NCBI RefSeq assembly: GCF_000730385.1
Contig: NZ_CP008849.1
Location: forward strand, 186,001 to 250,000
Origin: Alteromonas australica
GTDB lineage: Bacteria; Pseudomonadota; Gammaproteobacteria; Enterobacterales; Alteromonadaceae
DNA length: 64,000 nt
Direction: 5' to 3'
Of this stretch, positions 9,544-18,543 are shown one piece after another; position 1 is the first letter of the stretch; every line of letters begins with the position of its first letter. The position numbers were made by a program, and so were the translations under genes. The notes beneath the pieces are model-generated. The model was not told where the DNA came from and made no database searches. It saw only the letters and a program-made list of their open reading frames with translations.

Positions 9544-10158
9544 ATGCAAAAACAGACATTGCGTGTTGGTGTGGGTGGCCCAGTGGGGTCTGGAAAGACA
9601 GCGCTACTGCGTTCGTTATGCCTCGCTATGCGTGAAAAGTACAACATGGCCGTAGTGACCAATGATATTTATACTCACGAAGACGCCCAGTTCCTAACCA
9701 AACATGACGCACTTGAAGCCGATCGTATTATCGGTGTAGAAACCGGGGGGTGCCCCCACACGGCTATTCGAGAAGACGCCTCAATGAATCTTGCTGCCAT
9801 TGATGAATTGCAATCTCGCCATGAGAATTTGGATTTTGTCTTGGTAGAAAGTGGCGGTGACAATCTCAGTGCCACCTTTAGCCCAGAACTCTCCGACTTA
9901 ACGCTTTATGTGATTGATGTTTCAGCCGGGGATAAAATCCCCCGCAAAGGTGGGCCGGGTATTACCAAGTCTGATTTACTTATCATCAATAAGATAGACA
10001 TTGCTGACATGGTGGGAGCCTCACTAGACGTGATGGATACGGATACAAAGCGCATGCGCGGCGATAAACCTTTTGTATTCACTAATTTAAAAGCAGGTGA
10101 AGGATTGGCTGATATCATCAACTTTATAGAAGTTGAAGGCATGTTGGTTAAATCTTAA
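9544..10158 (+). CDS. ureG: Urease accessory GTPase UreG
   Basis: SIMIBI-class GTPase that delivers nickel to apo-urease with UreD and UreF, 204 residues. The P-loop GPVGSGKT is at residues 12-19. The Cys-Pro-His metal motif is at 70-72 ([11 protein letters not shown]). ESGGDN is the switch region and NKID gives guanine specificity. The frame runs upstream to 9424 inside ureF, but ATG 9544 has a GAGGA site at 9533-9537 and gives the standard N-terminus. It is the last recognised urease gene; a small membrane protein follows 13 nt later. Confidence 0.96.
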   Translation: MQKQTLRVGVGGPVGSGKTALLRSLCLAMREKYNMAVVTNDIYTHEDAQFLTKHDALEADRIIGVETGGCPHTAIREDASMNLAAIDELQSRHENLDFVLVESGGDNLSATFSPELSDLTLYVIDVSAGDKIPRKGGPGITKSDLLIINKIDIADMVGASLDVMDTDTKRMRGDKPFVFTNLKAGEGLADIINFIEVEGMLVKS

Positions 10159-10171
10159 TTAAGGAAAGACA

Positions 10172-10360
10172 ATGAAAAAACAACTTCTATTGATTGCAGC
10201 GCTATTCTCTAGTGCAACGTTAGCCCATGATGATCATTACCTAAATACCACCGTTCATGAGTATTACCATATCGCGTTTTACGTTTTGTCTGTGCTGGTT
10301 GCCATTAAAGGTGTGCAATGGTTGGGGAATAAGCTAAGAAAACGCCTGCAACACAAGTAG
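10172..10360 (+). CDS. Small His-containing membrane protein after ureG
   Basis: A 62-residue protein with an AAGGA ribosome site 6-10 nt upstream (10161-10165), 13 nt after ureG and so probably in the same operon. Residues 1-18 look like a signal peptide ending in ALA/HDDH. A second hydrophobic helix covers about 34-52, followed by a basic tail. After signal cleavage the N-terminus would be HDDHYLNTTVHEYYH, rich in histidine and aspartate. HupE/UreJ nickel permeases also begin their mature part with a His motif, but this protein has only one further helix and is far too short to be one. Function unknown; a nickel-related or periplasmic metal role is conceivable from context only. Confidence 0.6.
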   Translation: MKKQLLLIAALFSSATLAHDDHYLNTTVHEYYHIAFYVLSVLVAIKGVQWLGNKLRKRLQHK

Positions 10361-10379
10361 CGGGTGGATGGCGTAAGGT

Positions 10380-10413
10380 TGCCACGCTATACATTGAATA
10401 ATAGAGCGTGGCA
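10380..10413. terminator. Hairpin after the urease block
   Basis: A 9-bp perfect inverted repeat: TGCCACGCT (10380-10388) and AGCGTGGCA (10405-10413), with a 16-nt loop. It lies 20 nt after the small membrane protein and before the convergent barrel-protein gene. There is no T-run on either side, so it may be a Rho-dependent or mRNA-stabilising hairpin rather than a classical terminator. Confidence 0.45.
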
Positions 10414-10508
10414 CCTATCGTGACTGGTCATTATGATGACCTTTGGGTCTGTTTTTCTAGCGGCTAAGCCTTAGTGTAAAACACGTCCCTACGCCACATA
10501 CATGAAGG

Positions 10509-11099
10509 TTAGTATTCGTAACGTAAGTATGCCAGTACAGTGTCTTCGTCAGAATATTTGTTGTATTCCGTGCCAATAGCAAACTTATCCCAATTGTATT
10601 TTAAACCCAGTTTGTAGGCTTTTTGATTGTCGCCATCATCCCAATTTTGCCATTCTAGACCACCATAAAACTCCAGTTGCGTTGTTACCTTATGGCGGAG
10701 GTTAGATTCAACAATATAGTAATGGGTTCCTCCCTCCCAATTTTCTGCTTCGTTGCTAACCCCTAAATCTACATCACCGTACCCTAGTTGATAATCGATG
10801 GTCGTGCGTGCATTGATATGTTGGATGTAGCCAAGTGTAGCAACAAGACGTTGGGCATCTAAACGTATACCAGTGGCATCATCGTTAACGTCAGAGTAGG
10901 TGCCTTCAATGAAAAAGTTATCGCTAAAGGCATAACTACTTTTTAATTCGAAGCCCTTGAGTGTAAAGTCATCTAAATCGGCTATGTCACTTTGTACATA
11001 GCCCACTTGGCTGTAGGTATAGGTTGGCGTCATATCGTTAGCGAAGACGGCAAAAGGCGCGGTAAGTAGTGCGGCGGTAGCGGTAAGGTGTTTTAACAT
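10509..11099 (-). CDS. Small outer-membrane beta-barrel protein
   Basis: A 196-residue protein with a signal peptide (MLKHLTATAALLTAPFAVFA). It then alternates short strands rich in aromatic and polar residues, such as YTYSQVGYVQ, FELKSSYAF, NFFIEGTYSDV and TTIDYQLGYG. It ends in the aromatic pattern LAYLRYEY, the signal for outer-membrane assembly. About eight strands fit the size, like OmpX/OmpW-scale porins. I do not recognise a specific family and no ligand can be assigned. It is transcribed away from the urease block and separated from the diguanylate cyclase by a 334-nt region. Confidence 0.65.
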   Translation of the reverse strand: MLKHLTATAALLTAPFAVFANDMTPTYTYSQVGYVQSDIADLDDFTLKGFELKSSYAFSDNFFIEGTYSDVNDDATGIRLDAQRLVATLGYIQHINARTTIDYQLGYGDVDLGVSNEAENWEGGTHYYIVESNLRHKVTTQLEFYGGLEWQNWDDGDNQKAYKLGLKYNWDKFAIGTEYNKYSDEDTVLAYLRYEY

Positions 11100-11433
11100 G
11101 TTTCATTTCCCTGTTGGTTAAATTCAGGGGTAGTGTAGAGTTGGGAAGGTGAATGCAAAGTGAACTAAAGTTGAATGGGAATTAACGTCAATAACCCTTG
11201 AAATAGAAGGGGCTATACGTTTTGAACGGGTAGGGCACGTTAGTGTATCAATAGGAAAATATTGGAAGTGAGACTTCAATAACGGCGATTTTCCACTACA
11301 CTCAATAGTAGCGAGCTACTTTTGCGTGGTACGTTTTCGCCATAAATTCAACTCATAACACCCTATAACAGGTGACATGAAAACACCTGTTATAGCAGGG
11401 TTGTTGTACCAGCTGTAAAGGAATCGCAGATTT
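11100..11433. promoter_or_regulatory. Divergent intergenic region with a perfect 12-bp inverted repeat
   Basis: This 334-nt gap carries the promoters of the barrel gene (leftward) and the diguanylate cyclase (rightward). Its striking element is a perfect inverted repeat: CTATAACAGGTG (11363-11374) and CACCTGTTATAG (11384-11395), with a 9-nt spacer. It ends 38 nt before the cyclase ATG. It could be a protein-binding operator or an RNA hairpin in the leader. No T-run follows, so a terminator is unlikely. I see no convincing small gene here. Confidence 0.55.
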
Positions 11434-12966
11434 ATGAACCAAGGCTTGCAACGCTTCCTTGCACGCATATTTGTTTCACTTACGTTAACTGTAATTAGCC
11501 TCAATGCTTATGCAAGTTGCAACGCAGTTTCGCCCACAGGTACACCGCTAAATCAGCCTTACACATTGAAAATCGGTCTACAACGTTTAACGCTTGAGTG
11601 CGATATTTCAGCCCCGGTTATCCTCAGTTTTACCCGCGACCACATTACGTACAGCCAATTGTATACCCAGGATCTGATAAGTGTGGAAGCCTTAACTGGG
11701 TCTCGAAAAGCTTTTTTTATTCCCCAAGGACGACACACCTTTTATTTGGATTTAAGTGCGCAAGTGCCTACGCCCTTTGCGCCCTCCGTACAGAGTGTGG
11801 CGCAATATCAACGCTTCTCAACCGTGCATACCCTCACCCTTAGTGGTTTCGTGGGCTTTTGCTTGGCGCTTACGTTATACGTGGGAATGCTAGGAAACAG
11901 CGTGCGCAATATGGGGTTTTACTCTTACAGTTTTTATATTTTAAGTGCAGCCATTTTCTTCACGCTACAAGAAGGGCTATTTAACATCGGTTTCGAAGAC
12001 CTTTCCGTGCTTAATAGCGTGCACTTACATTTGTTTTTTGTGGGCGTGACGGTGTTTGCTGCAGTGCGCTTCCTCGACCAACTTCTGGATTTAAAAGTGC
12101 TGCTGCGACAATGGCAGCGAAATCTACTTTTATACCTCTCTTACATCGCTTTAGGGTTAGCGTTTTTACAACTTCCCTTCGGGTTTAACGCAGCGGTGCT
12201 CGTCAATATGGGCTTTAGTGTGGTCACACTGCTCATTATGGCTATTGTGCTCGCTGCAGCCATTTACGCCGTTGTGAGAAAAGTACATTGTTCACGCTTA
12301 GTATTGGCGGGGCTAAGTATTGTGGTTTTGGCGATGCTCGCGCGTTTCACATTGGACAACATCAGCCCTTTTTTACAGCGTTACGGGCTTATTATTGGGA
12401 TCACCATTGAAGCCTTTATTTTTGCCATTGCCACGGCGAAAAAAGTGAAAAAACTGGATGAAGATAGGCTAACTGCTTATCGAAAAGCTTCTATGGATAC
12501 TCTGTGTTCGGTGATGAATAGAAGCGGTTGGGAAGGGTTTGCCAAAGAACTGGTAGACACTCACAAACGTGAAGGCGGCTACTTAACCGTGTTGTTTGTG
12601 GATGTGGACAACTTCAAGCGAATTAACGATAAATATGGACATAACGCCGGCGATACTGTTTTGCAGGTTATTGCGAAAATAGTCACAAATAGGTGCCGAG
12701 AACAAGATGCGGTGGGCCGAATAGGCGGCGATGAATTTGTCATCTTAAGCCACTGTTTTAGTGAAGGCCAATCTCAGCGCCTTGCAGAGCGCATTATTAA
12801 GGGTTTAGAGGGGAGAGACGTGAAAACGGCTAACTGCCTTGTGCCCGTGTCTGCCAGTGTTGGGGTGTTTATTACCAGTGAGCCTTCTGTGAAACTAGAC
12901 ACCCTAATTCAGCAGGCCGATGCCAACATGTACAAAGCAAAAGAGCGGCGTCGCAGAAAGAAATAA
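11434..12966 (+). CDS. Membrane diguanylate cyclase (7TM + GGDEF)
   Basis: Probable cyclic-di-GMP synthase, 510 residues. A signal peptide-like start is followed by a short periplasmic part (to ~140). Next come about seven transmembrane helices (~145-345), resembling the 7TMR-DISM receptor layout, and then a C-terminal GGDEF domain (~365-508). The active motif GGDEF is intact (VGRIGGDEFVIL). The inhibitory site RxxD is present five residues before it (REQD), so product feedback is expected. The periplasmic region is too short for a full DISMED2 domain, so the signal is unknown. One of three GGDEF proteins in the window. Confidence 0.88.
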   Translation: MNQGLQRFLARIFVSLTLTVISLNAYASCNAVSPTGTPLNQPYTLKIGLQRLTLECDISAPVILSFTRDHITYSQLYTQDLISVEALTGSRKAFFIPQGRHTFYLDLSAQVPTPFAPSVQSVAQYQRFSTVHTLTLSGFVGFCLALTLYVGMLGNSVRNMGFYSYSFYILSAAIFFTLQEGLFNIGFEDLSVLNSVHLHLFFVGVTVFAAVRFLDQLLDLKVLLRQWQRNLLLYLSYIALGLAFLQLPFGFNAAVLVNMGFSVVTLLIMAIVLAAAIYAVVRKVHCSRLVLAGLSIVVLAMLARFTLDNISPFLQRYGLIIGITIEAFIFAIATAKKVKKLDEDRLTAYRKASMDTLCSVMNRSGWEGFAKELVDTHKREGGYLTVLFVDVDNFKRINDKYGHNAGDTVLQVIAKIVTNRCREQDAVGRIGGDEFVILSHCFSEGQSQRLAERIIKGLEGRDVKTANCLVPVSASVGVFITSEPSVKLDTLIQQADANMYKAKERRRRKK

Positions 12967-12991
12967 GGGCACCCTTGGTACCCTTTTGTTT
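12965..12991 (+). terminator. Probable terminator after the diguanylate cyclase
   Basis: AAGGG-C-ACC (12965-12973) can pair with GGT-A-CCCTT (12977-12985) around a 3-nt loop with one mismatch. TTGTTT follows. It overlaps the stop codon of the cyclase and lies between convergent genes. Confidence 0.5.
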
Positions 12992-13007
12992 ACTTAGTCT
13001 TCATTGC

Positions 13008-15899
13008 CTAGAGGTCGATATTGTAACGAGAACCCAAGCCAGGACCATACACGATGGCGTTTAACAGTAAACGGTTAGTGCCTCGTGATGAGCCTCTAAA
13101 GTTGGGCTGCCCTGAAAACAAAATTACCTGCCCTTTACCTACCCGTTCGCGAGTCAGATAGGCCGTGTTGGCAATACGTTGCTGTGCTTCAGGCCACACT
13201 AAACCGCTCATTCTTACATTAAGGGTTTTACCTTCTGGAAGGGTAAACCAGCGGCCGGTACTGTTGTTACCTTTTGCTTCGTCAGTTTTTTTCGCCGCTT
13301 TGTCGTTGGCATACACGCCTGCTCTAACCACGGCCTGACTACGAGAGTCCGACATTAGCAAAGGCTGGCTGGAATACATCAAAGGCAAGATGTCATTGGT
13401 GCCAACAGTAAGCCAATGAAGTTGATCGGTACGTCCCGCTACTATTGCGCCACTTGGCATAAATAGCTTAAGCCAGTTATCTCGGCGCTTGAGTTCTTCT
13501 TCACTTTGGGGTTTGGGTAAATCGGCCCATGGGTAGCGGTAATCTGTGTCTAGCGTGTGGGCCATGACACTTGATGATGATATGGCTTCAGACTCGGCTA
13601 GATATTCGCGGTAAAGGGCAATGTCGTAGTCCAGTGCTTTGTCGAATGCCCCTTCAAGGGTGCGAACCGTGCCAATGCCATCTTCTTTTGCAAGCGCCGC
13701 CGCAGAGCGGTCGTGAGCGATAAGTGTTCCGCCATTTTGTACCCACGCTTTTAGGGCAGCAAGCTGACCGTTTGAAAAATTAACCCGGCCAGACGGTAAA
13801 ACAAGCACATTATAACGGCGAAGGTCGGTATAGCTAAGTGCGTTAACGTCAATCTGACTATGGCGAATACCTAAATTCGTGTCAATACTCCACCATGTTG
13901 CACCGGCGTCGTAGCTAGAAATACTGCCGTGGCTAATGATTGCTACCTGGGGCTTAGTGAGTAACGGGAGGTGTTCACCACCCCAATCCGGTAGGTCGCC
14001 TTTACCGTAACCATTTTGAATGGTGACTAGCTTAAGCCCTAGTTCATTGGCCATTTGGCTAGCGTGCTTCGCGACTTCGGTGTGATTAGGGTTGTCTGTA
14101 ACCGTCACCACAATTGAACCTCGATTTAAGGTTTGATTGTTGTACTTAGCATCTTTATCAATAAACCTAACGTGAATGCCTTGCTCCATTAAGCGCGCGG
14201 CAAAGGCAACCGAACGGTCATCTGCGCCATCTACAGCCCAGGCAATACCAGCACTTGGCGTCGCATTAGAAATAGGCGTTTGGCGGTATTTCTCTAGGTT
14301 TTTAGTGAGGTGCTCTGGTACAGTGAGGCTATCAAGGCCATACATCATGGTGAGGTTCCATGCTGTGGTGTCGTACATCACAGACGAGCCGTCTCTGAGC
14401 GTTTTTTGTCTTTCTTCTATTAACACCGCGTCATTTACACCGGCATCAAATTCTAAAATGGCAGCAATAAGCGGTGCGTCTGGTTGACGGTTCGGTATAA
14501 CAAGGCTGCCTTTCGGGATAACCGTATCAGATAACGTATTGCCTAAGTGGGTAGTTGCTTCATCCACTTCCATATCTTTTTGGGTAACGTATACCTCGAT
14601 GCCTTGTGCAAGTAGCCTGTCAACAAAGGCGTCGGTTCGGCCTTTATTATCATTGGCTAGCACCACAAAAGTGCGATTGGCAAACTTACCTTTAGAGGCC
14701 ACATTATTCTTACGTCCTTGCCAGTAATCCTTGTACATCGCCTTACTGTGTTTGGCTAAGGTGTCTAAATTGGCCATGGTAGAGACAAACTGGTGATGCA
14801 CCGCTTCCCTGTAAGTTTGAATGGTCCCTTCTGGCCGGCGAACGCCATCTTCAGCCATACGAGATTGTTCGTAAAGGATATGCATGGTGCCACGGTACTC
14901 GGCATAATTTGAGTAGCCAGGGTACCAATTTTCAAACCACTCACCGGTGTAATAACGCCACCCTTTGGCATCGAAGGCCGAAGTTTGGTCTTCAGCAAAG
15001 GTCACCGCCCATTTTTGCAAGTTGGGGTCGATATTTTGATTAAGCGGTTGACGGGGAGGCCCCATTAAATACGTATCTTGTGGTCCCATTTCATGACCAT
15101 CAATCATCAATTGTGGACGCCACTGGTTAATTAATGCTACCCGGCCCACCGTTTCAGGCTGAGTAAGATAGAAAAAGTCACGGTTAAGGTCGAAAAAATA
15201 ATGATTGGTTCTACCATAGGGCCAGTCGCCTCTGTGCAGCAGTGACTGATCATCTACATTTGGCGCTGTCCCTCGGTACTGCTCTAGGGATTTTGCGAAG
15301 CGAGCGCGACCATCTGGGTTCATCATAGGGTCAATGACTACCACCATGTCGTCAAGAAGGTCGCTAACGGTCTGCTCTTCACTGGCAATTAAATGGTAAA
15401 TGGCAGTTAACGCGGCATCGGCACCGGACGTTTCGTTGCCGTGAATGGAGTATGCCATCCACGCTATTGCTGGCAGGTCATTAATAATAGCGTTTGCTTT
15501 GCTGTCTGATACGTTACGGGCGTCAGATAAAGTATCGATATTGGCTTTAATTTCATCAAGCTGAGCAAGTCGTGTGGGGGTAGAAATGAATACTGCAAGC
15601 AGCGGGCGCTGCTCGTGAGTGCGGGCGTATTCAACCACATGCAACCTATCAGACTGTTCAGCCCATGTCATAATAGCACTGTGAATTTGTTTTGGCGTGG
15701 CAACCCGAGATCCTACAGGGAAGCCCAAAAGCGAATCCGGGTGGGTGATATCCGTGTTGTAATTGCCACTGAGTAATTCACCCTTGTACTCAAGCGCGGC
15801 TTCTTTATTCGGTTTCATGAGCACTGCTGAATACGCGGGCAGCACAAACAAACCCAGCACCAGAGCGAACCATGTGCTGGTGGTTTTTAAAATCTTCAT
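13008..15899 (-). CDS. Secreted M14-family zinc carboxypeptidase, large
   Basis: Probable exported metallopeptidase, 963 residues, with a signal peptide (residues 1-24, ...LPAYSA). The M14 catalytic domain spans about 70-370. The zinc ligands H153 and E156 are in the motif HGNETSG, NPDGR is at 194-198, and the third ligand H269 is in IDGHE. A long C-terminal part (~400-963) includes stretches resembling a glutamine-amidotransferase-like fold (VLVLPSGRVNF, LKAWVQNGGTLIAHD), and the end (ILFSGQPNFRGSSRG) is typical of large marine M14 proteins. Likely acts in the periplasm or outside on peptides. The gene stands alone and has a GAAGG ribosome site before the ATG. Confidence 0.85.
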   Translation of the reverse strand: MKILKTTSTWFALVLGLFVLPAYSAVLMKPNKEAALEYKGELLSGNYNTDITHPDSLLGFPVGSRVATPKQIHSAIMTWAEQSDRLHVVEYARTHEQRPLLAVFISTPTRLAQLDEIKANIDTLSDARNVSDSKANAIINDLPAIAWMAYSIHGNETSGADAALTAIYHLIASEEQTVSDLLDDMVVVIDPMMNPDGRARFAKSLEQYRGTAPNVDDQSLLHRGDWPYGRTNHYFFDLNRDFFYLTQPETVGRVALINQWRPQLMIDGHEMGPQDTYLMGPPRQPLNQNIDPNLQKWAVTFAEDQTSAFDAKGWRYYTGEWFENWYPGYSNYAEYRGTMHILYEQSRMAEDGVRRPEGTIQTYREAVHHQFVSTMANLDTLAKHSKAMYKDYWQGRKNNVASKGKFANRTFVVLANDNKGRTDAFVDRLLAQGIEVYVTQKDMEVDEATTHLGNTLSDTVIPKGSLVIPNRQPDAPLIAAILEFDAGVNDAVLIEERQKTLRDGSSVMYDTTAWNLTMMYGLDSLTVPEHLTKNLEKYRQTPISNATPSAGIAWAVDGADDRSVAFAARLMEQGIHVRFIDKDAKYNNQTLNRGSIVVTVTDNPNHTEVAKHASQMANELGLKLVTIQNGYGKGDLPDWGGEHLPLLTKPQVAIISHGSISSYDAGATWWSIDTNLGIRHSQIDVNALSYTDLRRYNVLVLPSGRVNFSNGQLAALKAWVQNGGTLIAHDRSAAALAKEDGIGTVRTLEGAFDKALDYDIALYREYLAESEAISSSSVMAHTLDTDYRYPWADLPKPQSEEELKRRDNWLKLFMPSGAIVAGRTDQLHWLTVGTNDILPLMYSSQPLLMSDSRSQAVVRAGVYANDKAAKKTDEAKGNNSTGRWFTLPEGKTLNVRMSGLVWPEAQQRIANTAYLTRERVGKGQVILFSGQPNFRGSSRGTNRLLLNAIVYGPGLGSRYNIDL

Positions 15900-16044
15900 G
15901 TTTTTCCTTCGTTTTTCTGCGTTTTTTTCGTTTTTGTCATTGCCATAGTGGGCTGTGCTGGCACATTCGTCAACTGCACTAGGTTAAAATTTAGGCTAGG
16001 TGCGATTTGCGGTTAACACAAACCGAATTTTGTTTTTATGTCGG

Positions 16045-16938
16045 CTATACCACGTCTTTCAATTGTTGTTTTGCAATCAGTTTTACCGCGCGAGTTAGGT
16101 CACTTAATGCGCCTGAATCTATGGATGTCCAGTGCCAAAACAATGGCAGCCCTAAGGCCTGTTGTGGAAACAAAGACACAAGCTCTCCTTTTTTTACCTC
16201 ATCCACAACTTGCAGTGTTGGTAATAACGCCCAGGCAACACCATCTACGGCCATTTTTACAAAACCGTGGGAGGACGGATACCAATGACATGAAGAGAAG
16301 CTAGGCGCTAGATTGAAACAGGTTTGTTGATAATCGCTGAGTAAGGTGACGTCGTACTCGTCGTAGAGTAGACCGGGGCTTTTCATTACCTTTTCTGGGC
16401 TGGGGGAACCCGAGATATAGCGTGCGATAAACGCCGGTGAAGCATAAAGTTGATAATACATAGTGCCTAGGCGAATAGATTGCCCGCCCGTCACCGGCGT
16501 ACCGGTTTGGCTTATACATGCCATGACTCCACCTTGCTGCAATTTTTCGCGAGTCTGTGTTTGATCGGCATTATAAACATGAACCGGATTGCGCCGGGTT
16601 TCACTGAATTTAGCCAGCACCAACGAAAACCAGGTCGCAAGCACGTCATTGTTCACGGCCACCGTGATGGGTGAAGCGCTTTCTTGCAAACCGCTTTCAA
16701 TATTTAGCGCTTCTTCTAATACACTGACTTTTTGAAAATGCGCCAATAATTCCCGGCCTAACGGGGTGGGCTTAAGCGGTTTCGTTCTTACAATCACAGG
16801 CCCACCCACGTTTTGCTCTAGCCGCTTTATTTTTTGCGATACAGCAGATTGGGTAAGACTCAAAGCTTGCGCGCCGCGGTCGAAGCCGCCGTAGCGTACC
16901 ACTTCATTTAATGCGTAAAGTGCATCGTAATCTAACAT
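16045..16938 (-). CDS. argP: LysR-type regulator ArgP (IciA)
   Basis: LysR-family transcription factor, 297 residues. The N-terminal winged helix-turn-helix (about 1-60) includes GAQALSLTQSAVSQKIKRLEQ, and a periplasmic-binding-like effector domain follows. ArgP in enterics senses lysine and arginine and activates the exporter gene argO. Here it is divergently placed next to a LysE/ArgO-family exporter, the classical arrangement, so the assignment is strong. The 137-nt A+T-rich gap between them should hold its operator. Confidence 0.88.
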   Translation of the reverse strand: MLDYDALYALNEVVRYGGFDRGAQALSLTQSAVSQKIKRLEQNVGGPVIVRTKPLKPTPLGRELLAHFQKVSVLEEALNIESGLQESASPITVAVNNDVLATWFSLVLAKFSETRRNPVHVYNADQTQTREKLQQGGVMACISQTGTPVTGGQSIRLGTMYYQLYASPAFIARYISGSPSPEKVMKSPGLLYDEYDVTLLSDYQQTCFNLAPSFSSCHWYPSSHGFVKMAVDGVAWALLPTLQVVDEVKKGELVSLFPQQALGLPLFWHWTSIDSGALSDLTRAVKLIAKQQLKDVV

Positions 16939-17075
16939 AGCCTAGGCCCTGTAAACGTGTCGTTATTAATATTAAATATATTAATTTAAAACAAATATCA
17001 TTAATTTAATTTAGTTTGCGTTATTGGTTAATATAGCGCCAGTTTTATTTATTCATTGAGAAAAAGGCACAAGGT
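16939..17075. promoter_or_regulatory. argP-argO divergent control region
   Basis: 137 nt, strongly A+T-rich in the middle (16965-17015), between the two divergent starts. A possible argO -10 is TAATAT at 17029-17034, with a weak -35 (TTAATT, 17006-17011) 17 nt upstream. An AAGG(T) ribosome site precedes the argO ATG. ArgP is known to bind such A+T-rich regions; the exact operator cannot be fixed by eye. Confidence 0.5.
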
Positions 17076-17678
17076 ATGTTTGCGGCAGCGACAAGCGGTT
17101 TAATCATGGGGGGCACGCTCATTATTGCCGTGGGGGCACAAAACAGTTTTTTGATTGAACAATCATTGAAGCGTCAATGGACAGCACTTTTTGTGCTTTT
17201 GTTTATTATTAGCGATGCCATTTCAATTAGTTTGGGTGCCATGGGGTTTGGTGTCTTGCTGCAAGAGTACCCAACACTAATTTCGATTACCAAATGGGCC
17301 GGTGTGGCGTTTTTACTGTGGATTGCTTATAACAAAATTAAGTCTTCAATGGCGGACGACGCGTTAGTTTTAGCCACAGCACATAAAGTATTGCCATTCA
17401 AAAAAGCGCTGTTAATCGCCTTGGCGGTGACTTGGTTAAACCCCCATTTCTATCTAGACACCTTGTTGCTAATGGGCAACTTAGCCAGTCAATGGCAACA
17501 AGATAAATGGTGGTTTGTCGCGGGAGCCATTAGCGCTTCTGTTATTTGGTTCGTCGGTGTCAGTACCCTAACGGCGAAATTTGCTCATCACATGCAGCGC
17601 CCTCGCTTTTGGCGTTGGTTCAATCGCGCGAACGCTGCTGTCTTAGGGTTGGTTAGCGTACAATTAGCTAGCCTTTAG
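17076..17678 (+). CDS. argO: Basic amino-acid exporter ArgO (LysE family)
   Basis: Inner-membrane exporter for arginine and probably lysine or canavanine, 200 residues with about six hydrophobic helices. The N-terminal family motif GGTLIIAVGAQNSFLIEQSL and the mid-protein VTWLNPHFYLDT are typical of LysE/ArgO. Under ArgP control by analogy with enteric bacteria. It converges with the DUF1499 gene, from which it is separated by 17 nt. Confidence 0.92.
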   Translation: MFAAATSGLIMGGTLIIAVGAQNSFLIEQSLKRQWTALFVLLFIISDAISISLGAMGFGVLLQEYPTLISITKWAGVAFLLWIAYNKIKSSMADDALVLATAHKVLPFKKALLIALAVTWLNPHFYLDTLLLMGNLASQWQQDKWWFVAGAISASVIWFVGVSTLTAKFAHHMQRPRFWRWFNRANAAVLGLVSVQLASL

Positions 17679-17695
17679 GGCCAGGCTAGGGTGAT

Positions 17696-18418
17696 TTACC
17701 GATAGCCTAGTTGAACCCGTAACTCTGCGAAGAACTGATTAATACGCTCTGCGTTTTTGCCCAAATCGCTACGGCCTACTCGCGACTTACTGCGCATGTC
17801 CACTAAGGTGTCATCACCCTGCGCTGTTAGCCGAATAACCACATCGTCTTTAAAGCCAAACCATGTGGTGGTGTCGGTGGCTTCAAGCGTATCTGGTTGC
17901 TCGCCTGCGCTAACTCTTTCCCAGCCTAAGCTCTCTATGGCTTTTTCTGCCGCCATATAGACTTCATTAATGGGCTGGGGGAGGCGCTGGGTTTTTATCT
18001 CTGGGTAGGCATCTAATTGTTGTCTGGTGACTTCACCGCCCTCATAGGTGATAGGGTTTGGCGCGTCTTTGCGCAAAGGGGCAATAGCGACAAATTCAGG
18101 CGGGTTGGTAACATGGGTAGTAATGTCGTGAATAGGTGGCACTGTGCTAGCTTTACTGGCCATGCTTAAGGGCATAGCAACCGCCACCAGCGCGAGAATG
18201 GCAAAGAGTGTGGTACTACCCCAATTTACGCTCTTGCGTTTAAGCAACACCTGCAAAATAATTAAAATTAGTGCTGCGCCGCCAACGTATACGCCAGAGC
18301 GAATAAGGGTAAAGGCAGTGCCTAGGTTTACTCCAGCATACTGGTAGAGTGGTCCGGGCAGTGTAACCATTAAAAAACTTACCACGCTGGTAAGAGCAAT
18401 CAGTGCTTTCACAGTCAA
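17696..18418 (-). CDS. DUF1499 membrane protein
   Basis: Protein of 240 residues. Three hydrophobic segments fill the first ~110 residues. A soluble C-terminal domain of the DUF1499 type (about 125-240) follows, with the family phrases VYMAAEKAIESLGWERV, DTTTWFGFKDDVVIRL and VDMRSKSRVGRSDLGKNAERI. The biochemical role of the family is not established. It probably sits in the inner membrane. No operon partner. Confidence 0.8.
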   Translation of the reverse strand: MTVKALIALTSVVSFLMVTLPGPLYQYAGVNLGTAFTLIRSGVYVGGAALILIILQVLLKRKSVNWGSTTLFAILALVAVAMPLSMASKASTVPPIHDITTHVTNPPEFVAIAPLRKDAPNPITYEGGEVTRQQLDAYPEIKTQRLPQPINEVYMAAEKAIESLGWERVSAGEQPDTLEATDTTTWFGFKDDVVIRLTAQGDDTLVDMRSKSRVGRSDLGKNAERINQFFAELRVQLGYR

Positions 18419-18543
18419 TCCTCGTTATTATTTTAGTGATACTTTAACAGTGCTTGGCGAAAATTGGTTCAATTTCGCGGTTAAATTTGTGTCAATGTGT
18501 GTAACCATGTGGCCATATCGTTAATCAATGTTGTCTACATCCG

